50,912 nt of DNA from Clostridiales bacterium (lineage in GTDB: Bacteria > Bacillota > Clostridia > Oscillospirales > Ruminococcaceae). Every line of letters begins with the position of its first letter. The stretch's first letter is position 1. The stretch lies in contig JAAYSD010000052.1 of NCBI GenBank assembly GCA_012518465.1, forward strand, positions 1 to 50,912, written 5' to 3'. Below, piece after piece: positions 29,604-38,007 of the stretch. Under the pieces are notes generated by a model. The model searched no databases. It saw nothing but the letters and a program-made list of their open reading frames with translations, and was not told the origin of the DNA. Position numbers and translations under genes: made by a program.

Positions 29604-30314
29604 TTATTCACCAATCAGACGTCTTAAAATTTCCTTGTAGGCATCTTCTTCTCCGCCCATATCTCTACGGAAACGATCCTTATCTAGCTTTTCACCGGTT
29701 TTACTATCCCAAAATCTACAAGTATCAGGTGAAATTTCATCAGCTAAAATAATTTTTCCGTCACTTGTCTTACCATATTCAAGCTTAAAGTCAATTAGCT
29801 CAATACCCAAATCCTTTAAATAAGCAGTGAGAATTTCATTTACCTTAAATGAATACTCAGCAATGAGGTCAAGCTCTTCCTTTGTAGCAATATCAAGAGC
29901 AAAAATATGATAATCATTAATCATAGGGTCACCCAAAGCATCATCCTTATAGCAGTATTCAAGAACAGTCTTATTAAGCTTTGTTCCCTCTGGCAAGCCA
30001 AGTCTTTTTGATAAAGAACCCGCCGCAATATTTCTGACGATAACCTCCAAAGGAATAATCGAAACCTTTTTTACAATGGTTTCACGATCGGATATTTCCT
30101 CTACCAAATGAGTGGGAACACCCTGCTTTTCAAGTAATTTCATTAGATGATTTGTTACACGATTGTTAATAATGCCCTTATCATGAATAGTACCTTTTTT
30201 AGCACCATTTCCTGCCGTTGCATCGTCCTTATAATCTACAATGAACTTTTCAGGGTCATCTGTTTTAAAAACTTTTTTTGCTTTTCCTTCATACACTTGT
30301 TCAAGCTTTCTCAT
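29604..30314 (-). CDS. purC: SAICAR synthetase
   Basis: 236 residues, normal for the bacterial enzyme. [23 protein letters not shown] at 9-31 is the ATP-binding start; [14 protein letters not shown] near 93-106 and [31 protein letters not shown] near 178-208 are the diagnostic blocks. Adds aspartate to CAIR. Second gene of the operon, 18 bases after purE, AGAAAGGA ribosome site. Confidence 0.98.
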   Translation of the reverse strand: MRKLEQVYEGKAKKVFKTDDPEKFIVDYKDDATAGNGAKKGTIHDKGIINNRVTNHLMKLLEKQGVPTHLVEEISDRETIVKKVSIIPLEVIVRNIAAGSLSKRLGLPEGTKLNKTVLEYCYKDDALGDPMINDYHIFALDIATKEELDLIAEYSFKVNEILTAYLKDLGIELIDFKLEYGKTSDGKIILADEISPDTCRFWDSKTGEKLDKDRFRRDMGGEEDAYKEILRRLIGE

Positions 30315-30331
30315 GTAAAACGTCCTTTCTA

Positions 30332-30820
30332 CTATAACATTTCTTGTAATTTATTATCTGCATCCACTGCATTTTGAGTCTGTTTTTTTCTGAAATCCAA
30401 TAGCTTATTGTACAGCTTTTCATCTTCCAATGCCAGAATTTGAACAGCTAAATGTGCGGCATTTTCAGCGCCATTAATAGCAACTGTTGCAACAGGAATT
30501 CCTGCGGGCATCTGCACAGTGGCTAACAGAGCATCCATGCCATCTAAAGCACTGGATTTTATAGGAATACCTATCACAGGCAAAGGGGTATTTGCAGCAA
30601 TAGCACCTGCTAGATGTGCTGCTTTTCCAGCAGCTGCAATTATCGCACCAAATCCATTGGATTTTGCATTTTTCGCAAAATCAGCTGCTTTTTCGGGTGT
30701 CCTATGAGCCGATATAACATGAGCCTCATACTCAACCCCAAAGTCTTTTAAAACAGAAAAGGCTTTTTTCACTACGTCAAAGTCACTTATACTGCCCATA
30801 ACTATGCCAATCTTTTTCAT
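30332..30820 (-). CDS. purE: N5-CAIR mutase (PurE class I)
   Basis: 162 residues from ATG 30820 with GGAG seven bases before; an in-frame TTG two codons earlier is less well placed. [15 protein letters not shown] at the start, [11 protein letters not shown] near 36-46 with the catalytic histidine, [24 protein letters not shown] near 63-86. Class I PurE moves CO2 within N5-CAIR to give CAIR; it needs PurK, which is not in this window. First gene of the operon and therefore the target of the leader terminator at 30851-30878. Confidence 0.97.
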   Translation of the reverse strand: MKKIGIVMGSISDFDVVKKAFSVLKDFGVEYEAHVISAHRTPEKAADFAKNAKSNGFGAIIAAAGKAAHLAGAIAANTPLPVIGIPIKSSALDGMDALLATVQMPAGIPVATVAINGAENAAHLAVQILALEDEKLYNKLLDFRKKQTQNAVDADNKLQEML

Positions 30821-30850
30821 TAACAAACTCCTTACCTTTAGTTTTTAAAA

Positions 30851-30878
30851 ATAAAAAATAGCTGCAAATACAGCTATT
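30851..30878 (-). terminator. Leader terminator (attenuator) before purE
   Basis: AATAGCTG/CAGCTATT, 8 base pairs, loop of 6, then TTTTTTATTTTT on the minus strand. It lies about 110 bases after the expected start and 31 bases before the purE ATG, so transcripts must read through it to reach the operon. Upstream in the leader a 7-base-pair stem CGATTTT/AAAATCG is visible. No known purine, ZTP, PRPP or T-box sensor was recognised. Confidence 0.75.
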
Positions 30879-30996
30879 ACATAATTAGACATACAATAAA
30901 TTTATCGCCAGTAATACAAGAACTGCCGATTTTTCTACTTAAATTTTTAAAATCGAAAAAAAGCATAATCCCACTCTTTTAAATTATTATAATAAT

Positions 30997-31025
30997 ATTT
31001 TACACGAATTTGAAACATATATCAA
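30997..31025 (-). promoter_or_regulatory. Promoter of the purine operon
   Basis: On the minus strand TTGATA, 17-base spacer, TAAAAT; start expected near 30990. Its spacer contains ACACGAA (plus strand, 31002-31008), resembling one half of a B. subtilis PurR box; a partner half at proper spacing was not found. Between this promoter and the terminator at 31148 no further feature is seen. Confidence 0.7.
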
Positions 31026-31110
31026 GTGTTTTAAAGAAATTTTATATCATTCTAACCAATGAATAAATTTCACAATGATAAAAAAGAATTTTTGGTACAA
31101 ATCACTAAAT

Positions 31111-31148
31111 AAAAAGAAAAAGCACTCCAAAAGGAAATGCTTTTTCTT
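31111..31148 (-). terminator. Terminator of the second sugar ABC operon
   Basis: AAGAAAAAGCA/TGCTTTTTCTT stem, continued by TCC/GGA, then TTTTT on the minus strand, about 50 bases after the last permease gene. Its A-rich flank gives little support for action on the other strand. Confidence 0.9.
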
Positions 31149-31196
31149 ATAAAAGGATATATAACAAATGAAAAAATCTATTTTAAAAATCCTCTG

Positions 31197-32057
31197 CTAT
31201 TCTTTTACACCGCCAAGTGCAACACCTGCAATAATAAACTTTGATAAAGAAAAATATACAATCATTACAGGCAAAATAGCAAGCGTAATCATCATATAAA
31301 CCTCGCCAACATCTAATGAAGCCCAATCCTTAGACCTTAAGTTTGCTATCAAAATCGGCACAGTCTTTTTATCCTTTGTCTGAATAATCAATGAGGGCAG
31401 GAAGTAGTTATTCCATGCACCAACAAATGTAAAGATAGCTTGCACTGCCAAAGCAGGCTTCATAATAGGCATTACTATTTGATTAAAGGTTCTAAATTCG
31501 CCTGAGCCATCTATCCTTGCCGCCTCAATTATTTCCAAGGGCAGCGAGCTGTCCATATATTGCTTCATAAAAAAGAATACAACCGGCGAAGCAATAGCAG
31601 GAATTATCAAAGGATAAAATGTATTTCTCATACCCATTTTATTGACTAGATCTACAAAGCCAAGTGCAGAAACCTGTGTAGGCACAGTCATAATAAGTAA
31701 TATAAAGTTAAACATAAACTTCTTGCCCTTAAAATTGTACACATGTATTGCATATGCTGTCATCGCTGAGAAATAAATCGCTAAAACAGATGTAAATCCA
31801 GAAACTATAAGGCTATTAAGCAATCCTGTGCCAATAGGAAACTGATCCTCGGATAATACCTTTTTAAAATTACTTATAAAGTTGCTTCCGGGTAAAAAAT
31901 CAAATCCCTGCTGAATCTGATAATGTGAACGTGTAGAATTTATTATCAGCATAAAGAAAAAGAACAAGCACAGCAGTGAAAAAAATATTAATACAATATA
32001 GCTGACAGCACGCCATAGCTTTAATGACATACTTTCCTTTACTAAATGTCCTTTCAT
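31197..32057 (-). CDS. MalG-type sugar ABC transporter permease
   Basis: 286 residues from ATG 32057 (a GTG one codon earlier is also possible; both overlap or touch the stop of the preceding permease). Six membrane segments are expected. The EAA loop reads EIIEAARIDGSGEFRTFNQIVMPIMKPA near 176-203, diagnostic of CUT1 inner-membrane components that contact the ATPase. Ends in FIIAGVALGGVKE, a common C-terminus in MalG/AmyC-type permeases. With the MalF-type partner it forms the channel; the ATPase must come from elsewhere, probably a shared MsmX-type protein. The substrate is unknown. Confidence 0.93.
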   Translation of the reverse strand: MKGHLVKESMSLKLWRAVSYIVLIFFSLLCLFFFFMLIINSTRSHYQIQQGFDFLPGSNFISNFKKVLSEDQFPIGTGLLNSLIVSGFTSVLAIYFSAMTAYAIHVYNFKGKKFMFNFILLIMTVPTQVSALGFVDLVNKMGMRNTFYPLIIPAIASPVVFFFMKQYMDSSLPLEIIEAARIDGSGEFRTFNQIVMPIMKPALAVQAIFTFVGAWNNYFLPSLIIQTKDKKTVPILIANLRSKDWASLDVGEVYMMITLAILPVMIVYFSLSKFIIAGVALGGVKE

Positions 32058-32059
32058 CA

Positions 32060-33010
32060 CTACACCTTCTTCCTTAAGCTGCTCGATGCACTGTTTCTAC
32101 TGAAAAAGTAATAAACAATCAAGCTAAATACAGAGCATATTACAAACATAAATACAGAAATAGCACCAGCCACACCATAATTTCTTGAAGTAAGATTTAA
32201 GTTTAGATACATTATTACAGTCATAGCTGAGTTATTAGGCGAACCCTTACCATTAGTAAGAATCTGCGGCACATCAAACATTTGCAATCCGCCAATAAGT
32301 GAAGTAATAAGCACATAAATCAAGACCGGCTTAATTAAAGGGAGTGTAATTTTAAAGAAAATCTGCAGTTGCGATGCACCATCAATTTCAGCTGCCTCAA
32401 TCAAGGAATAATTTAATCCCATCATAGCCGCCATTAGCAAAATTGTAGTATTTCCAAACCACATCATAAAGTTCATCAAAGCGACAACTCCCCAAGTGCC
32501 ACCAACCGTATCCAAAGCCCTTATAGGAGAAAATCCCATCATTGTTAAAATGCTATTGATAGGGCCTGTATCCGAATTTGAAAATAGGGAGAACATTAGC
32601 ATAGCAAAGGCTGATGCCATTATCAAGTTCGGCATATATATAATCGATTTAAAAATACCTGTTCTTTTCAAGTTTAATCGGTTATTTGTAAACCAATACG
32701 CAAATAATAAAGAAATAATTATCTGTGGTATAAAGCCAAGTATCCACATAATAACAGTATTTTTCAGATACACTAATATTTTAGAATTAGTAAATAATGT
32801 TTTATAATTCTCTAGTCCCACAAAATTAGGTCCTACAAAAGTATCACTAACCTGTGGCTTAAAATATTCAAAAAAGCTATAATAAAACGTTGTAAATAAT
32901 GGGTATAATTGAAAAACGATAAAGGCAGCTACAAAAGGTATAAGAAAAATATATCCCCACTTCGCATAGCTGACCATTTTCGACTTTCTTTTAGCTTTGC
33001 CAAAAGCCAT
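32060..33010 (-). CDS. MalF-type sugar ABC transporter permease
   Basis: 316 residues with a basic start (AFGKAKRKSKMVSYAKWGY) followed by about six membrane segments. The pattern VGLENYKTLFTN after the first helix and the EAA loop IEAAEIDGASQLQIFFKITLPLIKP near 201-225 are those of CUT1 permeases. Second gene of the operon, preceded by a strong hairpin at 33112-33147 and coupled to the MalG-type gene by direct stop/start contact. Partner of the interrupted binding protein upstream. Confidence 0.94.
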   Translation of the reverse strand: MAFGKAKRKSKMVSYAKWGYIFLIPFVAAFIVFQLYPLFTTFYYSFFEYFKPQVSDTFVGPNFVGLENYKTLFTNSKILVYLKNTVIMWILGFIPQIIISLLFAYWFTNNRLNLKRTGIFKSIIYMPNLIMASAFAMLMFSLFSNSDTGPINSILTMMGFSPIRALDTVGGTWGVVALMNFMMWFGNTTILLMAAMMGLNYSLIEAAEIDGASQLQIFFKITLPLIKPVLIYVLITSLIGGLQMFDVPQILTNGKGSPNNSAMTVIMYLNLNLTSRNYGVAGAISVFMFVICSVFSLIVYYFFSRNSASSSLRKKV

Positions 33011-33111
33011 TTCCTATCCACCTTCCATTAATATAAGCTCATAGGCTCATTTCAAAACGATTCCTAATTCGCTTTGTTTAATAAGCTCACTTTATAAAAG
33101 CAAGTCTTATT

Positions 33112-33147
33112 TAAAACAAGCAACGGATAATATCTATCCGCTGCTTG
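33112..33147 (-). terminator. Intra-operon hairpin after the sugar-binding protein gene
   Basis: 13-base-pair stem (CAAGCAGCGGATA/TATCCGTTGCTTG, one G-T pair), loop of 5, then GTTTTAAAT on the minus strand. It would lower permease transcription relative to binding protein, as in many ABC operons, or protect the 3' end of the upstream mRNA. Confidence 0.8.
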
Positions 33148-33163
33148 CAGTAATAATTATGAA

Positions 33164-34591
33164 TTAAGCGGGTTTTTTAAGGTCTGGATACTTAGCCAAA
33201 GCCTTTTCATAGAAGTTTTCAAGTGCCTTTTCATAAGTATCTACATCTTTACTATCTGGATTGAAATAATCCTTCATAGCACCTTGGAAGCTCTCGTTCA
33301 AGCCTTGGTCATAAGCTGTTGTCTTATCCATCTTAATGTTCTTAGCAACCTCAGCAAATAACTTAAGATGATTTTGTCCGCCTAGGAATGCTGATTGGAA
33401 ATCTGAGTTAGCTAGCTCTTCCATAGCAGCTACATTGTTAGTAAAGTCCTGAGTTCCTTCAGTAATCTTCTTCGCTGTTTCGCCATCACATGTAAGTCTC
33501 TTCATAAGCTTAGCGATAACTTCCTTGTTATCTGTCTGGGAATACGCACAGATCCATGTACCACCCCAGAAGTAGCTCTGTGGTCCGTATGTAACAGCCC
33601 ATTCGCCATACAATCCATTACCCTTTTCTAATTTTCCTCCATCCTCTTCAGCTGTTGCCAAGGAGTTTCCAAGAAGTGTAAAGTCAATTCCCCATGTTGA
33701 GTAGAAGAAGCCAAAGGTCTTGCCTTCAGGGCTCTGTTCCTTTGCCCACTCATCAGACCATAGAGAAGCCTTATTGTTATAGCCCTTGTCTGTGTAAGTC
33801 TTAGTCTGATCTACCCACTGCTTAATAGCATCGTCAATAACGATTGCGTTAGAATCATCTACCCATTTACTAGAAACATTGTTAGAAAAGGTTCTATAAG
33901 AATCATCATAACCAGCTAGCATAAAATAGCCCTTATCCTTCATCTTAGCAGCAGTTTCATCAAACTTTGTCCAGTCTGAAATAACTTCCTGAACCTTATC
34001 AGGCTCATCAGTGCCAAGGACTTCCTTAGCTATATCACGTCTATAAGCAAACAATCCGGGAGTAGCCTGCCATGAAACGCCCTTGATTTTACCATCTGTG
34101 CTTGTCATTACTTCCTTGGTGTACTCATACATTTGCGACATATCATCATCAGTAAGTCCTAAGTCCTTAACATCAGCCGATACGCCTCTGTTTACATACT
34201 TAAGTGCATAGTCAGCCTCAACCAAGAAAATATCAATTTTCTCATCAGCGTCTATGTATTCTTGATTCATCAAGTCGCCATCAAGCTTGTTTTGATAAGC
34301 ATTTTCAGCATTAGGTGTGATAATCTAGTTTACCGTTCCGCCATTGCTTTCAAATTCGTCAATAATATCTTGTGCATAGCCCTCAACTCTTTGTTGAAAT
34401 TCATTATTCCAGCAGTAAATATTAAGAACTTTTCCTTCTTCAGCGGTGTTGTTAGTATCATCTTTACTACCATCACTCTTTGTACTATTACCAGTGCCGC
34501 TACTTGAATCTCCAGGTTTACAAGCTGTGAGTGCAGTCACAGACATTAAACCTGCAAGAATAGCTGCTAATAGCCTTTTAGATTTAGCCAT
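33164..34591 (-). pseudogene. Sugar ABC transporter binding lipoprotein interrupted by one in-frame TAG
   Basis: Read through, 475 codons form one family 1 solute-binding lipoprotein. ATG 34591 has GGAGGAAGA; the signal peptide ends in LTAC with Cys24. Codon 89 is TAG (34325-34327). The same frame continues without gap as IITPNAENAYQNKLDGDL and runs intact to 33164. Homologues often have a tryptophan or other hydrophobic residue before V/I-ITP at this place, so TGG to TAG by one base is likely. No frameshift, no other stop, no codon decay. TAG ends other genes here (e.g. rpsG), so the code is not reassigned. It is either a recent null mutation, a strain polymorphism, a base-call error, or suppressed. 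A fragment could restart at ATG 34273 but would lack the signal peptide. Confidence 0.85.
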
Positions 34592-34659
34592 ATTCTTCCT
34601 CCTCAAATTAACTAAAGTTTTAATATATGTCACTAATGTTATAGTAACCCAAAATTATT

Positions 34660-34734
34660 TAGTGAAAATGTACAATGGAACAATGTAAATTATTTATCAT
34701 TGTCCATATACTGATTGAACAATAATTTTCACTA
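34660..34734 (-). promoter_or_regulatory. Long hairpin in the leader of the sugar ABC operon
   Basis: Exact 10-base arms TAGTGAAAAT/ATTTTCACTA (34660-34669 and 34725-34734), with an inner ACAATG/CATTGT pair. It lies within the untranslated leader of about 240 bases between the promoter at 34840 and the ATG at 34591. Role unknown. Confidence 0.5.
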
Positions 34735-34839
34735 TATGATGCTAAAAATAAGCATTTAACACAAATGAAAAATAAAATATGTAATATATAGCAATTACAT
34801 CTAGGCTCTGTTCCTAAATTTGATACTTCCCACGCCCTA

Positions 34840-34868
34840 ACTGTACAATAATTTTCCCAAAGTGTCAA
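34840..34868 (-). promoter_or_regulatory. Promoter of the sugar-binding protein operon
   Basis: On the minus strand TTGACA, 17-base spacer, TACAGT. Expected start near 34833. Rest of the gap 34592-35088: the leader hairpin, an operator-like dyad and a terminator of the opposite neighbour, nothing else seen. Confidence 0.7.
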
Positions 34869-34911
34869 GTACCTGTTGATGCATTTCGTCACATTGCACA
34901 TATGAAATTAA

Positions 34912-34927
34912 ATGTAAACCGATACAT
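34912..34927. promoter_or_regulatory. Operator-like inverted repeat upstream of the sugar ABC promoter
   Basis: ATGTA-AACCGA-TACAT, 16 bases, with a CG in the middle as in LacI/GalR-type sites, 44 bases upstream of the -35. The placement suits an activator or a looping repressor. No regulator gene is adjacent. Confidence 0.4.
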
Positions 34928-35047
34928 ATGAAAAAATAAACAATCAAGATATTACAAATTGATTACAGAACTTTTCAGCTGTAACTATTAAGAAACCTTT
35001 ATGTAATTATTTTCAATATGGTTTAATAAAAATTAGGATAACAAAAA

Positions 35048-35078
35048 AATAGTCAAGCCTTTAAAAGCTTAACTATTT
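35048..35078 (-). terminator. Terminator of the HD-domain gene
   Basis: 12-base-pair stem AAATAGTTAAGC/GCTTGACTATTT with one G-T pair, loop TTTTAAA, then seven T on the minus strand. Confidence 0.9.
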
Positions 35079-35088
35079 CTATGCGTAA

Positions 35089-35775
35089 TTATAAAATTTT
35101 AGAATTATTGATTATTAGCTCAAATTTAATATTCAATGCTTGTGCCGCTCGTCTGCATAAAATCATTCTACTCAAGAAAATCTCGAAATACTCCATTACA
35201 GGACTTATCCTTAAATCAATTGTCAAGTCCAGAACAAGCACTGAATTATCGTTAGTAAAATAAATTGATGATTTTTCAACAGCATAATTGACTCTGTCGT
35301 GTATATCCTTGGCTAAAAAGCTATTGTCAAAATCCTTTCCATTTACCGCTCGTACTCTTGAGCGTCTAACATCTGTTTTATCAGCTAATATTACAGCGGC
35401 AGCAATGGGATTCACAGGTGTAGCAGTATGCTCATCATGATTTCCAATAGCAGAAATTATTAAAGCAATTTCCTCAGCCGGCATACCCATTTTATCCAAA
35501 AGTCGAAATGCCATTATTGCACCGCTTTGAGCATGATCAACTCTGTTTATAACATTGCCTATATCATGCATATAAGCTGCTATTTGTGCAAGCTCGCAAA
35601 TTCTTTCAGGATAACCTAAGGTACTAAGAATATAGTACGCAGATTCTGCTGCCTTTTCAACATGAGCATTTGAATGTTCGGTATACCCGATTGAACTAAG
35701 TGCAGCATCAGCGTGATTTATATAGGTCTGTATGTCTTTATTTTGCTTTATATACCTATAAGTTACGTTACTCAC
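35089..35775 (-). CDS. HD-domain phosphohydrolase
   Basis: 228 residues from GTG 35775, supported by AGGAGG eight bases before. Metal-binding pattern of the HD superfamily: NAHVEKAAE near 36-44 (first His), AAYMHDIGN near 66-74 (His-Asp pair), DHAQSGA near 80-86, GNHDEHTATPVNPIAAAVILADKTDV near 111-136 with the last Asp. The order fits a phosphatase or nucleotide/RNA phosphodiesterase of the simple HD type. The C-terminal 80 residues are not recognised. Follows the TtcA-like gene by 60 bases on the same strand; cotranscription is possible. Substrate unknown. Confidence 0.85.
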   Translation of the reverse strand: MSNVTYRYIKQNKDIQTYINHADAALSSIGYTEHSNAHVEKAAESAYYILSTLGYPERICELAQIAAYMHDIGNVINRVDHAQSGAIMAFRLLDKMGMPAEEIALIISAIGNHDEHTATPVNPIAAAVILADKTDVRRSRVRAVNGKDFDNSFLAKDIHDRVNYAVEKSSIYFTNDNSVLVLDLTIDLRISPVMEYFEIFLSRMILCRRAAQALNIKFELIINNSKIL

Positions 35776-35835
35776 AATTAATTCCTCCTATATACTATTA
35801 TAATATAGATGTAAACGTATTCATTGAATTAAATA

Positions 35836-36672
35836 CTATTTTTTATCATATTCATCTAAGAAATGGTGTGTTGCTCCATCCTTTTGATATGAAATTATAG
35901 TATTCAAATTTATATTTTCAACACTTCTAAAGATATTTTTATCTATAAGAGGTGATTTTTTTCGCAACTTTTTAAGCAAAATTTTAATTTCCCGACGCTT
36001 TGAGCCGCCCTCTTCATCATCATCTGAAATAAAACAATTCTCAGTAAATCTGCAAGCACATTGAATAAACTCAAGGCTATTATAATTTTTCCACGAAAGA
36101 ATATCAGCCTCTCTCACCATATACATGGGTCGAATAAGCTCCATTCCCTCAAAATTTGTGCTGTGAATTTTAGGCATCATAGTCTGAACCTGCCCGCCGT
36201 AAAACATACCCATTAATATTGTTTCGATAACATCATCAAAGTGATGCCCAAGTGCAATTTTATTACACCCAAGATCCTGTGCCTGCTTGTATAAATGTCC
36301 ACGTCTCATTCTCGCACAAAGATAGCAAGGATTTTTTTCTATATCGAAAACCACATCAAAAATATCCGTTTCAAATATTTTTATAGGAATATTTAATATT
36401 TCTGCATTTTCCTCGATTTTTTGACGATTAATCGTATTGTAACCAGGGTCCATAACCATAAATTCAAGCTCAAAATTATACTTCCCATGCCTTTTAAGCT
36501 CTTGAAGGCACTTTGCCATAAGCATAGAATCCTTTCCGCCGGAAATGCAAACAGCAATTTTATCCCCCTCATTCACAAGCTTATATTCCTTTACGCCCTC
36601 AACAAATTTACACCATATATTTTTATGATATTTTTTTATAATACTTCTTTCAATTTCTCTATATCTTTCCAT
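35836..36672 (-). CDS. TtcA-like PP-loop tRNA thiolation enzyme
   Basis: 278 residues. PP-loop CISGGKDSMLMAKCLQ near 43-58 adenylates the target base. NPCYLCARMRRGHLYKQA near 114-131 has the Cys-X2-Cys pair and QCACRFTENC near 204-213 supplies further cysteines, as expected for the [4Fe-4S] cluster of TtcA-type enzymes. ALGHHFDDVIETILM near 140-154 is the usual helper motif. TtcA makes 2-thiocytidine at tRNA position 32; the clostridial group could act on another base, so the exact product is not certain. Own promoter at 36705-36733. Confidence 0.88.
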   Translation of the reverse strand: MERYREIERSIIKKYHKNIWCKFVEGVKEYKLVNEGDKIAVCISGGKDSMLMAKCLQELKRHGKYNFELEFMVMDPGYNTINRQKIEENAEILNIPIKIFETDIFDVVFDIEKNPCYLCARMRRGHLYKQAQDLGCNKIALGHHFDDVIETILMGMFYGGQVQTMMPKIHSTNFEGMELIRPMYMVREADILSWKNYNSLEFIQCACRFTENCFISDDDEEGGSKRREIKILLKKLRKKSPLIDKNIFRSVENINLNTIISYQKDGATHHFLDEYDKK

Positions 36673-36704
36673 AAGAATACCTTTCTTAATTTCTATACAA
36701 TTTA

Positions 36705-36733
36705 AGTATAAATATTTTTTTAAGTTTTGTCAA
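36705..36733 (-). promoter_or_regulatory. Promoter of the TtcA-like gene
   Basis: On the minus strand TTGACA, 17-base spacer, TATACT; start near 36698, a 25-base leader. The remainder of the divergent gap 36673-37014 holds only the opposite promoter; 36734-36931 is AT-rich and shows nothing. Confidence 0.85.
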
Positions 36734-36931
36734 TGGCAGAGCAAAATTTGTTTAAATTAATATTATTTACGCCCTTTAAGTTTAACATTTTATGAATTTA
36801 TCAGCAAATAATATATAACAAATCATATGCATCTATTACAATATATTGTATCAAACTTCGTCAAAAATTACAGTTTTTTTATATGATTATACAAAAAAAT
36901 ATAGCAAACTTCTGAAATTTTGAATTACCCC

Positions 36932-36960
36932 TTTACTTTATTAAAGCATTAGTGTATTAT
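36932..36960 (+). promoter_or_regulatory. Promoter of the amino-acid ABC operon
   Basis: TTTACT, 17-base spacer, TATTAT; start near 36967, ribosome site TTGGAGG before ATG 37015. Confidence 0.6.
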
Positions 36961-37014
36961 CATAGTATCATATTATTAAACTAAACAATTCAAACAACTT
37001 GGAGGAATAATTTA

Positions 37015-37827
37015 ATGAAGAAAATACTTACAGCTTTTTTATCAGCTTTAATGATAATTACTACCGCTACTGCTTGCTCCTCTGACAATAATTCTTCGGG
37101 AAGTGATGATTCCCTGCAAAAGGTCAAGGATAGCGGAAAATTAGTACTTGGCTTAGACAGTGGCTTCCCCCCTATGGGTTTTCAAGATGAAAACGGTGAA
37201 ATAATTGGATTCGACATTGATTTAGCCAAGGAAGTTACTAAAAGAATGGGTGTTGAGCTTGAGCTAAAGCCTATTGTGTGGTCAACTAATATTTCTCAAC
37301 TTAACAGCGGAAATATTGATTGCGTATGGAATGGTATGTCCATAAATGATGAGCGTCGTGAAAAAATGCTTTTATCCGAGCCGTATATGAAGAATAGAAT
37401 GGTTTTAGTCGTAACTAACTCATCAGGAATAAACAGCTCAGCTGAGCTTAAAGACAAGGTTATTGGTGTACAAAATGGTTCTACTGCACACGGAATTCTT
37501 GAAGAAAGCACTTTTAATGATGATGCAAAGAGCATAACAGGGTTTGAAGATAATCTTAAGGGCTTTATGACTCTTGAAGCCGGTGGAATTGACAGCTTGT
37601 TTATAGATGAGGTTTTCGCTGAATACTATATAACAAGCAATAATAAGGATTTTAAAATTCTTTCCGATGGTGCTTTAGCTGACGAGGAATATGCTATTGG
37701 CTTTAGAAAAGGCGATACTTCTCTACGTGATGAGGTGCAAAAAATTCTATCCGAAATAAAGGCAGATGGTACAGCAGAGGAAATTTCTAAAAAATGGTTC
37801 GGTGAAGATATTACAACTATTCCATAA
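37015..37827 (+). CDS. Polar amino-acid ABC transporter binding lipoprotein
   Basis: 270 residues. Signal peptide MKKILTAFLSALMIITTATAC with lipobox Cys21. Typical family 3 solute-binding protein: GKLVLGLDSGFPPMGFQDENG near 42-62 (start of lobe 1), IIGFDIDLAKEVTKRMGVEL near 64-83, MSINDERREKMLLSEPYM near 110-127, KVIGVQNGSTAHGIL near 151-165 (hinge), YAIGFRKGDTSLRDEVQKIL near 227-246. Captures an amino acid for the following permease and ATPase. Specificity (glutamine, cystine, other) cannot be set. A terminator-like hairpin follows, which should raise its level over the permease. Confidence 0.94.
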   Translation: MKKILTAFLSALMIITTATACSSDNNSSGSDDSLQKVKDSGKLVLGLDSGFPPMGFQDENGEIIGFDIDLAKEVTKRMGVELELKPIVWSTNISQLNSGNIDCVWNGMSINDERREKMLLSEPYMKNRMVLVVTNSSGINSSAELKDKVIGVQNGSTAHGILEESTFNDDAKSITGFEDNLKGFMTLEAGGIDSLFIDEVFAEYYITSNNKDFKILSDGALADEEYAIGFRKGDTSLRDEVQKILSEIKADGTAEEISKKWFGEDITTIP

Positions 37828-37868
37828 TAGAAATAAAACTATTTAAAACAAAATAGACAAAATAAATA

Positions 37869-37910
37869 AAACCGTGAAGTTTGACTTGATTTTCTTCACG
37901 GTTTGTTTTA
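37869..37910 (+). terminator. Intra-operon terminator after the amino-acid-binding protein gene
   Basis: AAACCGTGAAG/CTTCACGGTTT, 11 base pairs, loop of 14, then TGTTTTA. About 40 bases after the stop and before the permease. Overlaps a promoter for the permease. Confidence 0.85.
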
Positions 37911-37914
37911 TAAT
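37886..37914 (+). promoter_or_regulatory. Promoter of the permease-ATPase pair, inside the terminator hairpin
   Basis: TTGATT (37886-37891), 17-base spacer, TATAAT (37909-37914). The -35 lies in the loop of the terminator and the spacer in its right arm. Start near 37921; leader of about 87 bases. Confidence 0.65.
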
Positions 37915-38007
37915 ATTAATGTGATATTGTTCTACTATAATAATTTGATAACTAAGTAGCATAGTATTGCTTTAATTAATTAAAATAATATATGATGAGA
38001 AGTGTTT

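Noticed and set aside
30840-30990. Guanine/adenine riboswitch before purE
   Set aside because: The conserved TATA and loop-loop core of purine riboswitches is not present.
33164-34591. TAG read as a sense codon genome-wide (code reassignment)
   Set aside because: TAG ends rpsG at the exact family length and serves as stop elsewhere, so a general reassignment is not supported; the amber codon is a local event.
34659-34901. An 80-codon minus-strand frame in the leader of the sugar ABC operon
   Set aside because: No ribosome site, it spans the promoter and the leader hairpin, and composition is that of AT-rich intergenic DNA.
35089-36672. HD protein and TtcA-like gene as a nucleotide-signalling defence pair
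   Set aside because: No cyclase or effector gene is nearby and both match housekeeping families; adjacency alone is not enough.
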